Source: a virus. Taken from it: 35,472 nt of DNA. Position numbers and translations under genes: made by a program. Location: positions 1 through 35,472 of the IMG/VR virus record IMGVR_UViG_3300043772_001073; one strand, given 5' to 3'. Positions 24,250 to 31,735 of the stretch are shown in pieces; the first letter of the stretch is position 1, and every line of letters begins with the position of its first letter. The notes beneath the pieces were generated by a model that saw only the letters and a list, made by a program, of their open reading frames with translations, was not told the DNA's origin and ran no database searches.

Positions 24250-26300
24250 ATATACTATCCACCATTCTCGACAGGCTTAACCAACGTATTGAGGTCGGCA
24301 ATATCTTCGATAAGATTTACGGCCTTAGCGAGCTTGTAGGCGAGGGCAATGATAAGGCGTGGGCGTTCTACATCGGCAACGGCCAAGCGATTCCTGTAAC
24401 CGATTACGATGCCAAACAGGGCACGCTCTTTTGGGCCAAGCGTGGCAAGATTAACGTCACCAAAAACGATTCGCTCAAGCTGGCAGGCTGCCGCTCAATC
24501 TATGAGACACGCTTCTCGATGACGGCATACGCAATGGTGCGTAAAAGCCATTTACCTTGCGACTCAGCCGATGCACAGGATTGGGTAGCATCGAGGGTGC
24601 TTCGTTTAATCAGCGGCACTGACCCGCAATTCAAAACTGCAATCGGGGCAATTGCCTATGAGGTAGTGCCGAGCGGGTACGCTAATGAGATTAAGTATTT
24701 ACCAGTTAACTATGAGTGGGCAGCGGTTGCTATTGATGTGGATGTTAATGTCAGCACCTCATCTGAGGACGGCTGCTATGACACTTGCCAAACTGGAGAT
24801 ATTCCTCTGCCAGACTTCGAGCCATGCGAGCCTTGCCTTACCGAGGTGGCTGTCGATGGGGTGACAATCACAGGCAACGGCACACCAGCCGACCCGCTTG
24901 TGGCAATTGGTGGAGGTGGTGGAACACCATTGCGCACTCAGGATGAAGGCACCAACGTAAGCACCAACACAACAACGCTGAACTTCACCGGCGCTGGCGT
25001 GACGGCTTCGCTAACTTCGCCTGGAGTGGTTGAAGTGAATGTGCCAGGTGGTGGCGGTGGCGGCGGCGTAACCTCGGTAACGGGTAGCGCTCCGATATCC
25101 TCAAGCGGCGGGGCAACTCCCGATATCAGCATAAGCCAAGCCGATACCACAACAGATGGCTACCTTAGCTCGGCTGATTGGAATACCTTCGATGGCAAGT
25201 TCGATGTGCCAACAGGGACAAGCGCAGACTATCTCGATGGCACTGGAACGCCAACGCTATTTCCAACCCTCACAAATGGCACGGTTACATCGGTTGCGGC
25301 AACAGTACCAAGCCCGACAAACCCAGCATTCAGTGTTGCCGTACCTAACCCAACCACAACGCCAAGCATTGACATAACTGCTAACGGAGTTGTGAGCCAG
25401 TACGTCCGTGGCGATGGTTCTTTAGCTAACTTCCCATTGGGTGGTGGCGGTGGCGCATCGGTGAATTATTACCTCAACGGCTCAATAAGTCAAGGCACGA
25501 TTGGAGGTGATGCCTACTTTCAAATGAGCCGTGTACCAGTTCTCGGAGGTGGTACGAACTTCACGCGAACAAACGCACAAGGCAATGGCTATATCGCGCA
25601 ATTCATAACCGATGCAGGTGACCCGAATCTATTGGCAATCCCTTCAGGCAATTGGAACTTTGAAACCTACTTTAACGCATCGAGTGGCGGTGGCAACCCG
25701 AGCTTTTACATGGAGCTGTACAAGTACGATGGCACAACCTTTACGCTCATATCTTCAGGGGCAACAAATCCCGAAGCGATTACAGGCGGCATAGTGGTCG
25801 ATTTGTACGTTAGTGCGCTTGCAGTACCTTCGACAGTATTGGCTGCAACTGATAGGCTCGCAGTACGCATTTTCGTAACTACATCGGGGCGTAACATTAC
25901 GCTTCATACTGAAGACAATAACCTTTGTCAAGTAATTACAACCTTCACGACAGGGCTAAACGCATTGAACGGCTTGACTGCTCAAGTGCAAAATTTCGCA
26001 ACTGGCACGAGTGGCACCGACTTCGGCATCAGCTCGGCAAGCAGCACGCATACTTTCAACCTACCAACTGCCAGCGCAAGCAACAGAGGCGCATTGAGCT
26101 CGACCGATTGGAGCACGTTCAATGGGAAGCAAAATGCTTTAGGATTCACACCTGAAGACGTAGCCAACAAAAGCACTGCAACAACATTAGGCACAAGCAA
26201 CACATTATATCCAACACAGGCAGCCGTTAAGGCTTATGTGGATAATGCAATCAATGATCCAGCAGTGGGTAGCGATTTATATCTTTTTTACAACTACTAA
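24246..26300 (+). CDS. Fusion of a tail-terminator-like domain and a tail fibre, 684 residues
   Basis: Residues 1 to about 170 form a compact alpha/beta domain (MNILSTILDRLNQRIEVGNI, then strands) at the locus where the tail terminator is expected. A Cys-rich linker (CYDTC, CEPC) and two poly-Gly hinges (GGGGG about 225, GGGGGGG about 270) follow. The rest is fibre-like repeat sequence: YLSSADWNTFDGK (about 306) and ALSSTDWSTFNGK (about 616) share the repeat seen in phage tail fibres. The C-terminus is YPTQAAVKAYVDNAIND. A fused terminator and fibre is unusual; the alternative is that the N-domain is only a virion anchor. Confidence 0.6.
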   Translation: MNILSTILDRLNQRIEVGNIFDKIYGLSELVGEGNDKAWAFYIGNGQAIPVTDYDAKQGTLFWAKRGKINVTKNDSLKLAGCRSIYETRFSMTAYAMVRKSHLPCDSADAQDWVASRVLRLISGTDPQFKTAIGAIAYEVVPSGYANEIKYLPVNYEWAAVAIDVDVNVSTSSEDGCYDTCQTGDIPLPDFEPCEPCLTEVAVDGVTITGNGTPADPLVAIGGGGGTPLRTQDEGTNVSTNTTTLNFTGAGVTASLTSPGVVEVNVPGGGGGGGVTSVTGSAPISSSGGATPDISISQADTTTDGYLSSADWNTFDGKFDVPTGTSADYLDGTGTPTLFPTLTNGTVTSVAATVPSPTNPAFSVAVPNPTTTPSIDITANGVVSQYVRGDGSLANFPLGGGGGASVNYYLNGSISQGTIGGDAYFQMSRVPVLGGGTNFTRTNAQGNGYIAQFITDAGDPNLLAIPSGNWNFETYFNASSGGGNPSFYMELYKYDGTTFTLISSGATNPEAITGGIVVDLYVSALAVPSTVLAATDRLAVRIFVTTSGRNITLHTEDNNLCQVITTFTTGLNALNGLTAQVQNFATGTSGTDFGISSASSTHTFNLPTASASNRGALSSTDWSTFNGKQNALGFTPEDVANKSTATTLGTSNTLYPTQAAVKAYVDNAINDPAVGSDLYLFYNY

Positions 26301-26311
26301 AACATCATAAA

Positions 26312-26746
26312 ATGCCAGCAAATCAAAGACCAGTTTTCGCATTATTGCCGAAGACCCCTGTTGTTAACCTCGACACAGCCAATACAGCCACAGCAGTTGT
26401 GGCATCGCCATCTGATAGCGGAAGTTTCCGGCAATTATACGCTTGCGCAATTCCTGAAGGGGCTAAGTGCACATTAATATCCTATCAATTCATAGGAACA
26501 GGAACACCAAGCGCTGGAATATTCTACATTTGGTTGACTGATAATACAGGCGCAAATGCCAGGGTAGTAAGAGGACTTGCTTTTGCAGCCGGTTCATTGA
26601 TGAGTGCAACGGTTGCAGGGCCATATCTTGAAATAGCAATCAATGATTTGCAAATTCAGAATGGGCAAAAGATATTCGTTTCGGTTACTACTGTTGCAGC
26701 CAATACAACACTTAATGTTAGAGCTTCAGTTGGAGAATTTGCATAA
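26312..26746 (+). CDS. Virion-type beta protein, 144 residues
   Basis: A beta-rich sequence without long helices (SGSFRQLYACAIPEGAKCTL, then GIFYIWLTDNTG), typical of small fibre-associated or decoration proteins. It lies between the fibre fusion and an AT-rich lectin-like gene and overlaps the latter by one base. Base composition begins to fall here relative to the upstream genes. I do not recognise a family. Confidence 0.55.
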   Translation: MPANQRPVFALLPKTPVVNLDTANTATAVVASPSDSGSFRQLYACAIPEGAKCTLISYQFIGTGTPSAGIFYIWLTDNTGANARVVRGLAFAAGSLMSATVAGPYLEIAINDLQIQNGQKIFVSVTTVAANTTLNVRASVGEFA

Positions 26747-27831
26747 TGACTGGGTTTTTAGGATTTAATAAGCGGCAGGCTTTTGGCAATAGTTCATTGC
26801 CTCAATCTTCTTCGGATGGATTGTTTAAGAACTATTCTGACAATAATAATTTTGGCAATCAATTAAATCCTAATTGGAATTTAGGAAACACAATGCGATG
26901 GAATGAATTATTTGCAGATAAATATCAGCCAATAATAGGATTGCCATTTAGCATGTGGTCATGTGCAAGAAGATTATGGTCAGGATATACAGGTCCACTT
27001 ATTCAAATAAGAAGGACTAATGACAATGCTGTTTTAGATATAGGCTTTAACAAATTCAATCAATTGGATATTTTAGCTATATCAGAATTTTGCAAAGTAG
27101 ATTCAGGTCGAGTAAGTATCTTGTATGACCAATCAGGTAGAGGCAATCACTTTATTCAGAACAGTCCACAATTTCAACCATTTATTTACACTCAAGGGTT
27201 AATTGAGTTAAGAAATGGATTGCCGTCAATGTTTTGGAATTCCAGTAATCAAGTCATGTTTGTTAATGGTTCGACAGCGACTTATAAATTTTTGCACGAT
27301 TCAACAGATGGGAGCTTTGAGCAATATTTATTTATGGTAACACAGACAGGAATTGTTGATAATCCAAATACTAATTATTGGTTATTAGATAACACAAATG
27401 GAGGAGATGCAAGTACGTCAAGTGGAATAACTTGGGCTTATCAAGATAGTGTTTCAAATAATCTTTTTAGGTGGTCAACTGTTCGCAGCGTTTCGGGCAG
27501 TAGGTCATCGGCTACATCCGCGGTAGACTTAATACCGGCAAATAGATTGAATGTTTTAGGAGTTTATAAATCCTATAATTCTGTAATCCCAAATATTCAA
27601 AGGTCGCAAGTTTATTGCAATAACAATAATGTTATAAACAATATAAACTCTGATGCGCCAAGCAATGTTAACGCAGCAGCTAATTTGCAACTGGGTAACG
27701 TAAACATTCAAAACATTGGTTTAATAGGTTATATTTCGGAGCTTATAATTTTTAGGCAATCAGTGTTTACAAACATCAGATTGAATGGGATTATTTCGGA
27801 CATTGGCTCATATTATAACATAAGAATGTGA
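26746..27831 (+). CDS. Lectin-like (concanavalin A/LamG-type) receptor-binding protein candidate
   Basis: A 361-residue protein. Residues about 70-150 contain AxxLW-x-G-Y-x-G-x-L-I-Q-I-R-R, DIGFN, and VSILYDQSGRGNHFIQN. This pattern is known to me from jelly-roll lectin/arabinofuranosidase-like domains in secreted and phage adhesin proteins; the YDQSGxGNH segment is its hallmark. The gene is markedly AT-rich (27% GC in 27001-27060) compared with the genome, suggesting transfer. A role in host receptor binding is inferred from the domain and its place between fibre genes. Confidence 0.62.
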   Translation: MTGFLGFNKRQAFGNSSLPQSSSDGLFKNYSDNNNFGNQLNPNWNLGNTMRWNELFADKYQPIIGLPFSMWSCARRLWSGYTGPLIQIRRTNDNAVLDIGFNKFNQLDILAISEFCKVDSGRVSILYDQSGRGNHFIQNSPQFQPFIYTQGLIELRNGLPSMFWNSSNQVMFVNGSTATYKFLHDSTDGSFEQYLFMVTQTGIVDNPNTNYWLLDNTNGGDASTSSGITWAYQDSVSNNLFRWSTVRSVSGSRSSATSAVDLIPANRLNVLGVYKSYNSVIPNIQRSQVYCNNNNVINNINSDAPSNVNAAANLQLGNVNIQNIGLIGYISELIIFRQSVFTNIRLNGIISDIGSYYNIRM

Positions 27832-27832
27832 T

Positions 27833-28048
27833 ATGTTAGTACGCGGTTATTTATACGAATCTGAAGAACAATGTCAAAATGATATTGATTTAATCAATAT
27901 TGAACTTGGATTTCCAGACGCAAATTTTGAATCTTATTCAAGGCCATTAAGAAATGATAATCGATGGTTTTTACTCGAAGATGATGTAACGATTGAAGTA
28001 TTAGGTCAAGGCATTGAATTTGAATTAATACAATCACTACCTTTGTAA
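27833..28048 (+). CDS. Hypothetical AT-rich protein, 71 residues
   Basis: An acidic small protein (MLVRGYLYESEEQCQNDIDL) that starts one base after the lectin-like gene. It shares that gene's low GC, so the two probably arrived together. It could be a dedicated chaperone or partner of the adhesin, as often encoded after fibre genes; this is only inference. The promoter for the next gene lies in its last codons. Confidence 0.55.
   Translation: MLVRGYLYESEEQCQNDIDLINIELGFPDANFESYSRPLRNDNRWFLLEDDVTIEVLGQGIEFELIQSLPL
28013..28045 (+). promoter_or_regulatory. Promoter (ATTG-N21-TACCTTTG)
   Basis: TACCTTTG at 28038-28045 fits TAnnTTTG, and ATTG at 28013-28016 is a one-mismatch upstream element at 21-base spacing. 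The next ATG is at 28067, leaving a leader of about 15 bases. Confidence 0.55.
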
Positions 28049-28066
28049 AAACCTAAATCACATACT

Positions 28067-28561
28067 ATGGCAGGCGTAAAAGTAACCGATTTAACAACAT
28101 TAGCAACGGCAGCGAGCGATGACATCTTCTACATCGTTGATACAAGCAGCAACACCAGCAAGCAGATTGAGGTGCAGAATATCTATGATGGGATGCCTCA
28201 ATTGAATAGCGGTGTATTTGCTCCAACAATTAGCAATGAAACACCAAGTTCGACTACAATTGGCGGTGTAAGCGATATGCATTGGTCGCAAGTTGGTAAT
28301 ACTGTAACTTGTTCTTTTAGATTTTCTGTTGCTTATGATGTTGCTGATACAAGTGTTGTTTTTACTTTTGATTTGCCAGTGCCATCAAGTTTTAACTCAA
28401 ATCAAAATTTAATTGGTACATTATCAGTAGATGATTCATCTAATTACACTGGTTCAGTAATTGGTGCAAATGACTCTTTGGATTTAGGGCAGATTCAAAT
28501 TGACGGTGTTGCTGGTAGCGTCTTAAACGCATCTATAACATTTCAATACCTTATCATCTAA
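28067..28561 (+). CDS. Tail spike/fibre protein, 164 residues
   Basis: The N-terminal 45 residues (VKVTDLTTLATAASDDIFYI, then VDTSSNTSKQIEV) match the short virion-anchor segment common at the start of fibre and spike proteins in phages of Bacteroidota. The rest is a beta-rich tip domain. GC content drops sharply after about 28240, so the anchor looks phage-native and the tip looks exchanged. It is short for a fibre and may be the tip of a trimer. It overlaps the lysozyme ATG by one base. Confidence 0.6.
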   Translation: MAGVKVTDLTTLATAASDDIFYIVDTSSNTSKQIEVQNIYDGMPQLNSGVFAPTISNETPSSTTIGGVSDMHWSQVGNTVTCSFRFSVAYDVADTSVVFTFDLPVPSSFNSNQNLIGTLSVDDSSNYTGSVIGANDSLDLGQIQIDGVAGSVLNASITFQYLII

Positions 28562-29019
28562 TGCGCAGCACCTCAATTCTCGGTCTTAATCTGATTAAGA
28601 AGTATGAGGGCTTGCGGCTTAGTTCATACCTTTGCCCAGCAGGCGTGCCGACCATAGGCTACGGTTCGACACGATACCCGAACGGCAAAAAAGTTTTACT
28701 CGGCGAAAAGCTAACAGGCGAAAAGGAAGCAACGCAGTTGCTGCTCGCCACGCTTTCGCCCTATGAGGATGCGGTGAATAAGCACTTGCCCTCATTAAAC
28801 CAATGCCAGTTCGATGCGCTTGTGTGCTTTGCCTACAACGTAGGGACTGGTGCGTTGGTGAAGTCCACGCTGATGCGCAAGGCAAAAGCCAACGCAGCTG
28901 ACCCGAGCATCTTGGATGAGTTCCTTCGCTGGAACAAGGCAGGGGGAAAAGTCCTCACAGGGCTAACCAATCGCAGGCGCGAAGAGGCGAATCTCTATTT
29001 CTCATTGTGTAATTTCTAA
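28561..29019 (+). CDS. Endolysin: T4-type lysozyme (glycoside hydrolase family 24)
   Basis: A 152-residue muramidase that cleaves peptidoglycan to release progeny. The catalytic arrangement E-8-(D/C)-5-T is present: E16 in KKYEGLRL, C25 in YLCPAG and T31 in VPTIGYGST. The cysteine variant is known in this family. Later conserved parts are FDALVCFAYNVG (about 84-95) and GLTNRRREE (about 138-146). No signal peptide is visible, so release probably depends on a holin, and a candidate follows. Length is normal. Confidence 0.93.
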   Translation: MRSTSILGLNLIKKYEGLRLSSYLCPAGVPTIGYGSTRYPNGKKVLLGEKLTGEKEATQLLLATLSPYEDAVNKHLPSLNQCQFDALVCFAYNVGTGALVKSTLMRKAKANAADPSILDEFLRWNKAGGKVLTGLTNRRREEANLYFSLCNF

Positions 29020-29065
29020 GCCCCAATTGCCCCAACACAGGCCGCCTCTTTGCGTAAACTTACCC

Positions 29066-29269
29066 ATGAGGAAACGCGCTACCAAACCGAGGCGAATTGT
29101 GGATGTCATTGTCAAGCACTGGCGTGGCACCATCGGCTCGCTTATGATTCTGGTATCAATCTTTTTACTCATCTTCAAAGTGATAACAGCAGAGACATTA
29201 ACCGCCATTATTGCAGCACTATTAGCAGCAGGGTATATTCCAAAAGCCAAAAGCGATGCAACAGATTAG
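29066..29269 (+). CDS. Holin candidate, 67 residues, two membrane segments
   Basis: The N-terminus is short and basic (MRKRATKPRR). Two hydrophobic helices follow, around SLMILVSIFLLIFKV and TAIIAALLAAGYI, and a short charged tail. Two helices, small size and position right after the lysozyme fit a class II-type holin that would permeabilise the inner membrane. I chose ATG 29066 because the upstream extension lacks an initiation signal and would be Pro/Arg-rich. It overlaps the following gene by 14 bases. Confidence 0.65.
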   Translation: MRKRATKPRRIVDVIVKHWRGTIGSLMILVSIFLLIFKVITAETLTAIIAALLAAGYIPKAKSDATD

Positions 29270-29648
29270 AAGAGATACAATAAAGGTAGTGCGCCACAGC
29301 AAGCTCAACATCGACACCATGAGCTGGGAGGCTGCCAATGCAGACACAAGCTTCGCACAGGCCAACCGCGAGAGCTTTCAGGCTGTCATGGCGCAACCGC
29401 CAAAGCCGAAAGTGCTCACGGCATTCGACACAATTCAGCCGTGCGATGTATCTTTGTACCCAGCTGCCACGTATTACATACCCAAAACTCACAGCGTAAG
29501 AAATGAGCCGAATCCTGAAACGCCTATGAATTACGATATACTTGCAAATGGCATAGTGCTTACCTTCACCATGCTGCTGACCATCAAGTACGCGCTCGGA
29601 TGCGTGCCTGCTTGGCGTGCTTTGTTTTCGGATTTGCGTTCGGTTTAA
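29256..29648 (+). CDS. Membrane-anchored hypothetical protein, 130 residues
   Basis: The first 95 residues are soluble and polar. A hydrophobic segment near the end (ILANGIVLTFTMLLTIKYAL) probably spans the membrane, leaving a short tail. It is in the lysis cassette and could be a tail-anchored lysis accessory or an antiholin, but no family is recognised. Its last codons contain the promoter of the next gene. It overlaps the holin candidate by 14 bases. Confidence 0.55.
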   Translation: MQQIRRDTIKVVRHSKLNIDTMSWEAANADTSFAQANRESFQAVMAQPPKPKVLTAFDTIQPCDVSLYPAATYYIPKTHSVRNEPNPETPMNYDILANGIVLTFTMLLTIKYALGCVPAWRALFSDLRSV

Positions 29649-29649
29649 C

Positions 29650-29657
29650 TATCTTTG
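29650..29657 (+). promoter_or_regulatory. Promoter -7 element TATCTTTG for the PAS-HisKA gene
   Basis: TATCTTTG is followed after four bases by the ATG at 29662, the same spacing as at 4514 and 5310. TTTT at 29625-29628 could be an imperfect upstream element at 21-base spacing. Confidence 0.5.
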
Positions 29658-29661
29658 CAGC

Positions 29662-30228
29662 ATGGCATCGCTGCACATCCTTGAGTCCTCAATCGACCTC
29701 TTCTATGTGATCACCGACAGGGATGGCAACATCGTCACCTCTAACGACTTATTTCGCGAGTACAGCAGCCACATCAAGCCTGCGAATATCCTCGACATTG
29801 CAGCGCAAGACAGCGACCGCGATGAGCTGCTTAATGCCATCAGGAAGGCGCAGACTAAGTCACCCGATGCGATTCGAGCCTATGCCAAGACACGGCAGAA
29901 GATGGCCTCTGAAAGGTTCAATATGTGGAACGTGTACGCCATTGTTGACATGCTGCACTTCATCGGGATTCAACTGGTCGATGTGACATCCATCAGCTCG
30001 CACGAACATGAACGGCAGAAGATACTGCTCGAAGAGTTTCGCTTCACCTTATCGCACGAGCTGCGCCAGCCATTGACTTCAATCGGTGGCTTGGTCAAGA
30101 TGCTAAATGAGCACAGCTGGGCAACGGATCAGGAACGCGATGGCGTGATGAACATGCTTTCAGATAGTGTTGACAAGCTCGACAATGTGATCCGACTCTT
30201 AGTGAAGAAAGCAACCAGGCAAATATGA
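29662..30228 (+). CDS. PAS domain plus histidine-kinase dimerisation (HisKA) domain, no ATPase
   Basis: A 188-residue protein. Residues 1 to about 115 look like a PAS sensor domain (LFYVITDRDGNIVTSN near the start, then IGIQLVDVT at the end). Residues 120-185 form a complete HisKA two-helix unit with the H-box LSHELRQPLTSIGGL and phosphoacceptor H132. The protein ends where the N, G1 and G2 boxes of the ATPase domain should begin, so it cannot autophosphorylate. It may dimerise with, inhibit or receive phosphate from host two-component proteins. I start at ATG 29662 behind a promoter element. Its stop overlaps the next gene at ATGA. Confidence 0.8.
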   Translation: MASLHILESSIDLFYVITDRDGNIVTSNDLFREYSSHIKPANILDIAAQDSDRDELLNAIRKAQTKSPDAIRAYAKTRQKMASERFNMWNVYAIVDMLHFIGIQLVDVTSISSHEHERQKILLEEFRFTLSHELRQPLTSIGGLVKMLNEHSWATDQERDGVMNMLSDSVDKLDNVIRLLVKKATRQI

Positions 30229-30419
30229 ACAACCTACCAGCCACCGATTGCGAATGCGATGAGCGACTTGTGAAGGTGCTGGCTGTGTACATCAAGGAGA
30301 AGGCAATGCCGATCAAGGTGGCAGGGGATATACTGCTCAACGAGCTCAGAGATAAGAGCACATACATAAAGCGACTTAATGAACTAATCCTATGCAGCAA
30401 AGCAACATCAGCACATTAA
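30225..30419 (+). CDS. Hypothetical protein, 64 residues
   Basis: A small helical, soluble protein starting MNNLPATDCECDERLVKVLA, coupled to the PAS-HisKA gene by ATGA. The central helix region is amphipathic and charged. It overlaps the following membrane-protein gene by 28 bases. I do not recognise it. Co-transcription with the PAS-HisKA gene makes a shared role possible. Confidence 0.6.
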   Translation: MNNLPATDCECDERLVKVLAVYIKEKAMPIKVAGDILLNELRDKSTYIKRLNELILCSKATSAH

Positions 30420-31036
30420 GCCTTTTAGCAATCTGCCTATTCTTATTGCTGCTATTGGTCCGCACATGTGGAGCACTCAATGAATCCGAAAGCAATGCCA
30501 TGTATCTTGATTCGCTAAATTCGGAGTATACCGTGCGCATTGCCAAAGATAGCAGCACCATCCACAGCCAGGGCGTGCAGCTCGCAGCGGCAGGCACCAA
30601 GCTGCGAGCCTTGGAGCTGCGCGAGCCGGAGGTGGTGGTAAGGTACCAGACACGCACCAAGGTAGTCACGCAAGTCGAACTTGGCGAGACCGTGTACATC
30701 GACAGCTTTCCGCACCTTCGACTGCCTCGCACCTTCCATCGGCCGGGTAAGTGGCTTGAGATAGGTGGGCAGATAAGCCGCGCAGGGAGGCTCCAGATTG
30801 ATTCAATTATCATTCCGGTATCTTATACCGTTGCAATTGGAGATACGCTGCGCAGAGGCTTCCTATGGCGTAAGCGTGACAAGGTGGTTCGGCTTGGTAT
30901 CGACAATCCATACGTGCATGTTACAGGCATGAACAATGTGATCGTGGCAGACCGCCCCAAAAAGTGGTATGAGACCAGGGCCGCGGCCTTAGCTCTCGGG
31001 GGGCTTGTTGGTTTCGCGATTGGGGCGCAAAATTAG
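30392..31036 (+). CDS. Membrane-anchored protein, possible inner-membrane spanin-like protein
   Basis: A 214-residue protein. The N-terminal anchor (TLSLLAICLFLLLLLVR, about residues 8-24) is followed by a polar, partly coiled-coil region (to about residue 75), a beta-type domain, and a weaker C-terminal hydrophobic stretch (AAALALGGLVGFAIGA). The topology would place the body in the periplasm. Location in the lysis region suggests an envelope role such as spanin or lysis accessory; family assignment is not possible by eye. No lipobox gene for an outer-membrane partner was found. Confidence 0.6.
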   Translation: MQQSNISTLSLLAICLFLLLLLVRTCGALNESESNAMYLDSLNSEYTVRIAKDSSTIHSQGVQLAAAGTKLRALELREPEVVVRYQTRTKVVTQVELGETVYIDSFPHLRLPRTFHRPGKWLEIGGQISRAGRLQIDSIIIPVSYTVAIGDTLRRGFLWRKRDKVVRLGIDNPYVHVTGMNNVIVADRPKKWYETRAAALALGGLVGFAIGAQN

Positions 31037-31090
31037 GCGCGTTGATTTTCAGCGATTTGTAAATTTATTTGCTGGTGGTTTGCTTTTTGT

Positions 31091-31121
31091 CTTGCAGATT
31101 CAAAACATAGCTGTATATTTG
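31091..31121 (+). promoter_or_regulatory. Bacteroidota-type promoter (CTTG-N19-TATATTTG)
   Basis: TATATTTG at 31114-31121 with CTTG at 31091-31094, spacing 19. It lies in the 116-base gap before the 70-residue gene at 31153 and probably opens the early/replication transcription unit. Other TTTG words upstream (31060-31090) could be accessory. Confidence 0.65.
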
Positions 31122-31152
31122 TCAAACAAAACAACGATAAAAACACACAGCC

Positions 31153-31365
31153 ATGAACACAGTAACACTCCAAATGATTGACGAACTAACAGGAAGCGCA
31201 GTTAGCAGAACAATCGATGCAACCAACGCAATGTCTAACGGACAATATTGCTGGGAGCTTAAGGGCGAAAACGAACAACGCAAAAACCTTAACAATTGGA
31301 TTTTACAGCGCGGCAACGAACAGCACGCAACTATTTTAAGCCTTGTTTCTTGGGCATTTAACTAA
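31153..31365 (+). CDS. Hypothetical protein, 70 residues, in its own promoter-terminator unit
   Basis: The protein starts MNTVTLQMIDELTGSAVSRT and is mixed alpha/beta without membrane segments or metal motifs. It is flanked by a good promoter (31114) and a hairpin terminator (31375). It therefore seems to be expressed as a short monocistronic mRNA at the head of the replication region. Such first-expressed small genes are often host-takeover proteins; that role is inferred. Confidence 0.6.
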   Translation: MNTVTLQMIDELTGSAVSRTIDATNAMSNGQYCWELKGENEQRKNLNNWILQRGNEQHATILSLVSWAFN

Positions 31366-31374
31366 CCCCCCACC

Positions 31375-31401
31375 GGGCGGCTAACCACCGCCCACTTTTT
31401 T
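31375..31401 (+). terminator. Rho-independent terminator
   Basis: GGGCGG (31375-31380), a seven-base loop, CCGCCC (31388-31393), then AC and six T. It follows the stop of the 70-residue gene by nine bases. Read-through would feed the downstream replication genes. Confidence 0.75.
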
Positions 31402-31425
31402 CGAAATCTCTAAACCTCAATACAC

Positions 31426-31734
31426 ATGAACACACCCCTATCAACCTCAACAACCTTCAAGAATTGGAAGGGCACTGAATTCTTTCACTACAACCACCTC
31501 ACCGGCACGATGGTGATGGTTGTAAATGATGGCTGCATTAAGGGCCTCTACACCCGATGCGACAGCCAAGCCGCAAACCTCGCACGCCAGTATCATCGCA
31601 GCATGGAGTACGGCACACCACCGGAGAAGCGCATCTATGATCCTTGCGACATGGAGCAGTTCCACAACCAATTCGCGCTCGTTACCGAGCACCTACACAA
31701 TCAATCAACTCAAGCACTTTTAACCACTATTTAA
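31426..31734 (+). CDS. Hypothetical protein, 102 residues
   Basis: I do not recognise this protein. The first half is beta-like with KGTEFFHYNHLTGTMVMVV, and the second half is helical with several His and Gln residues. No membrane segment or signal peptide is visible. It precedes the SSB-like gene by one base, so it belongs to the replication operon. Confidence 0.6.
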   Translation: MNTPLSTSTTFKNWKGTEFFHYNHLTGTMVMVVNDGCIKGLYTRCDSQAANLARQYHRSMEYGTPPEKRIYDPCDMEQFHNQFALVTEHLHNQSTQALLTTI

Positions 31735-31735
31735 T

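Noticed and set aside
26280-26287. TATCTTTT, a near match to the -7 element, before the 26312 gene
   Set aside because: Last base differs from the consensus, it lies in coding sequence, and no upstream element was found.
29449-29456. TATCTTTG promoter-like element
   Set aside because: Lies inside the 130-residue gene with no gene start close behind it, so it is probably chance.
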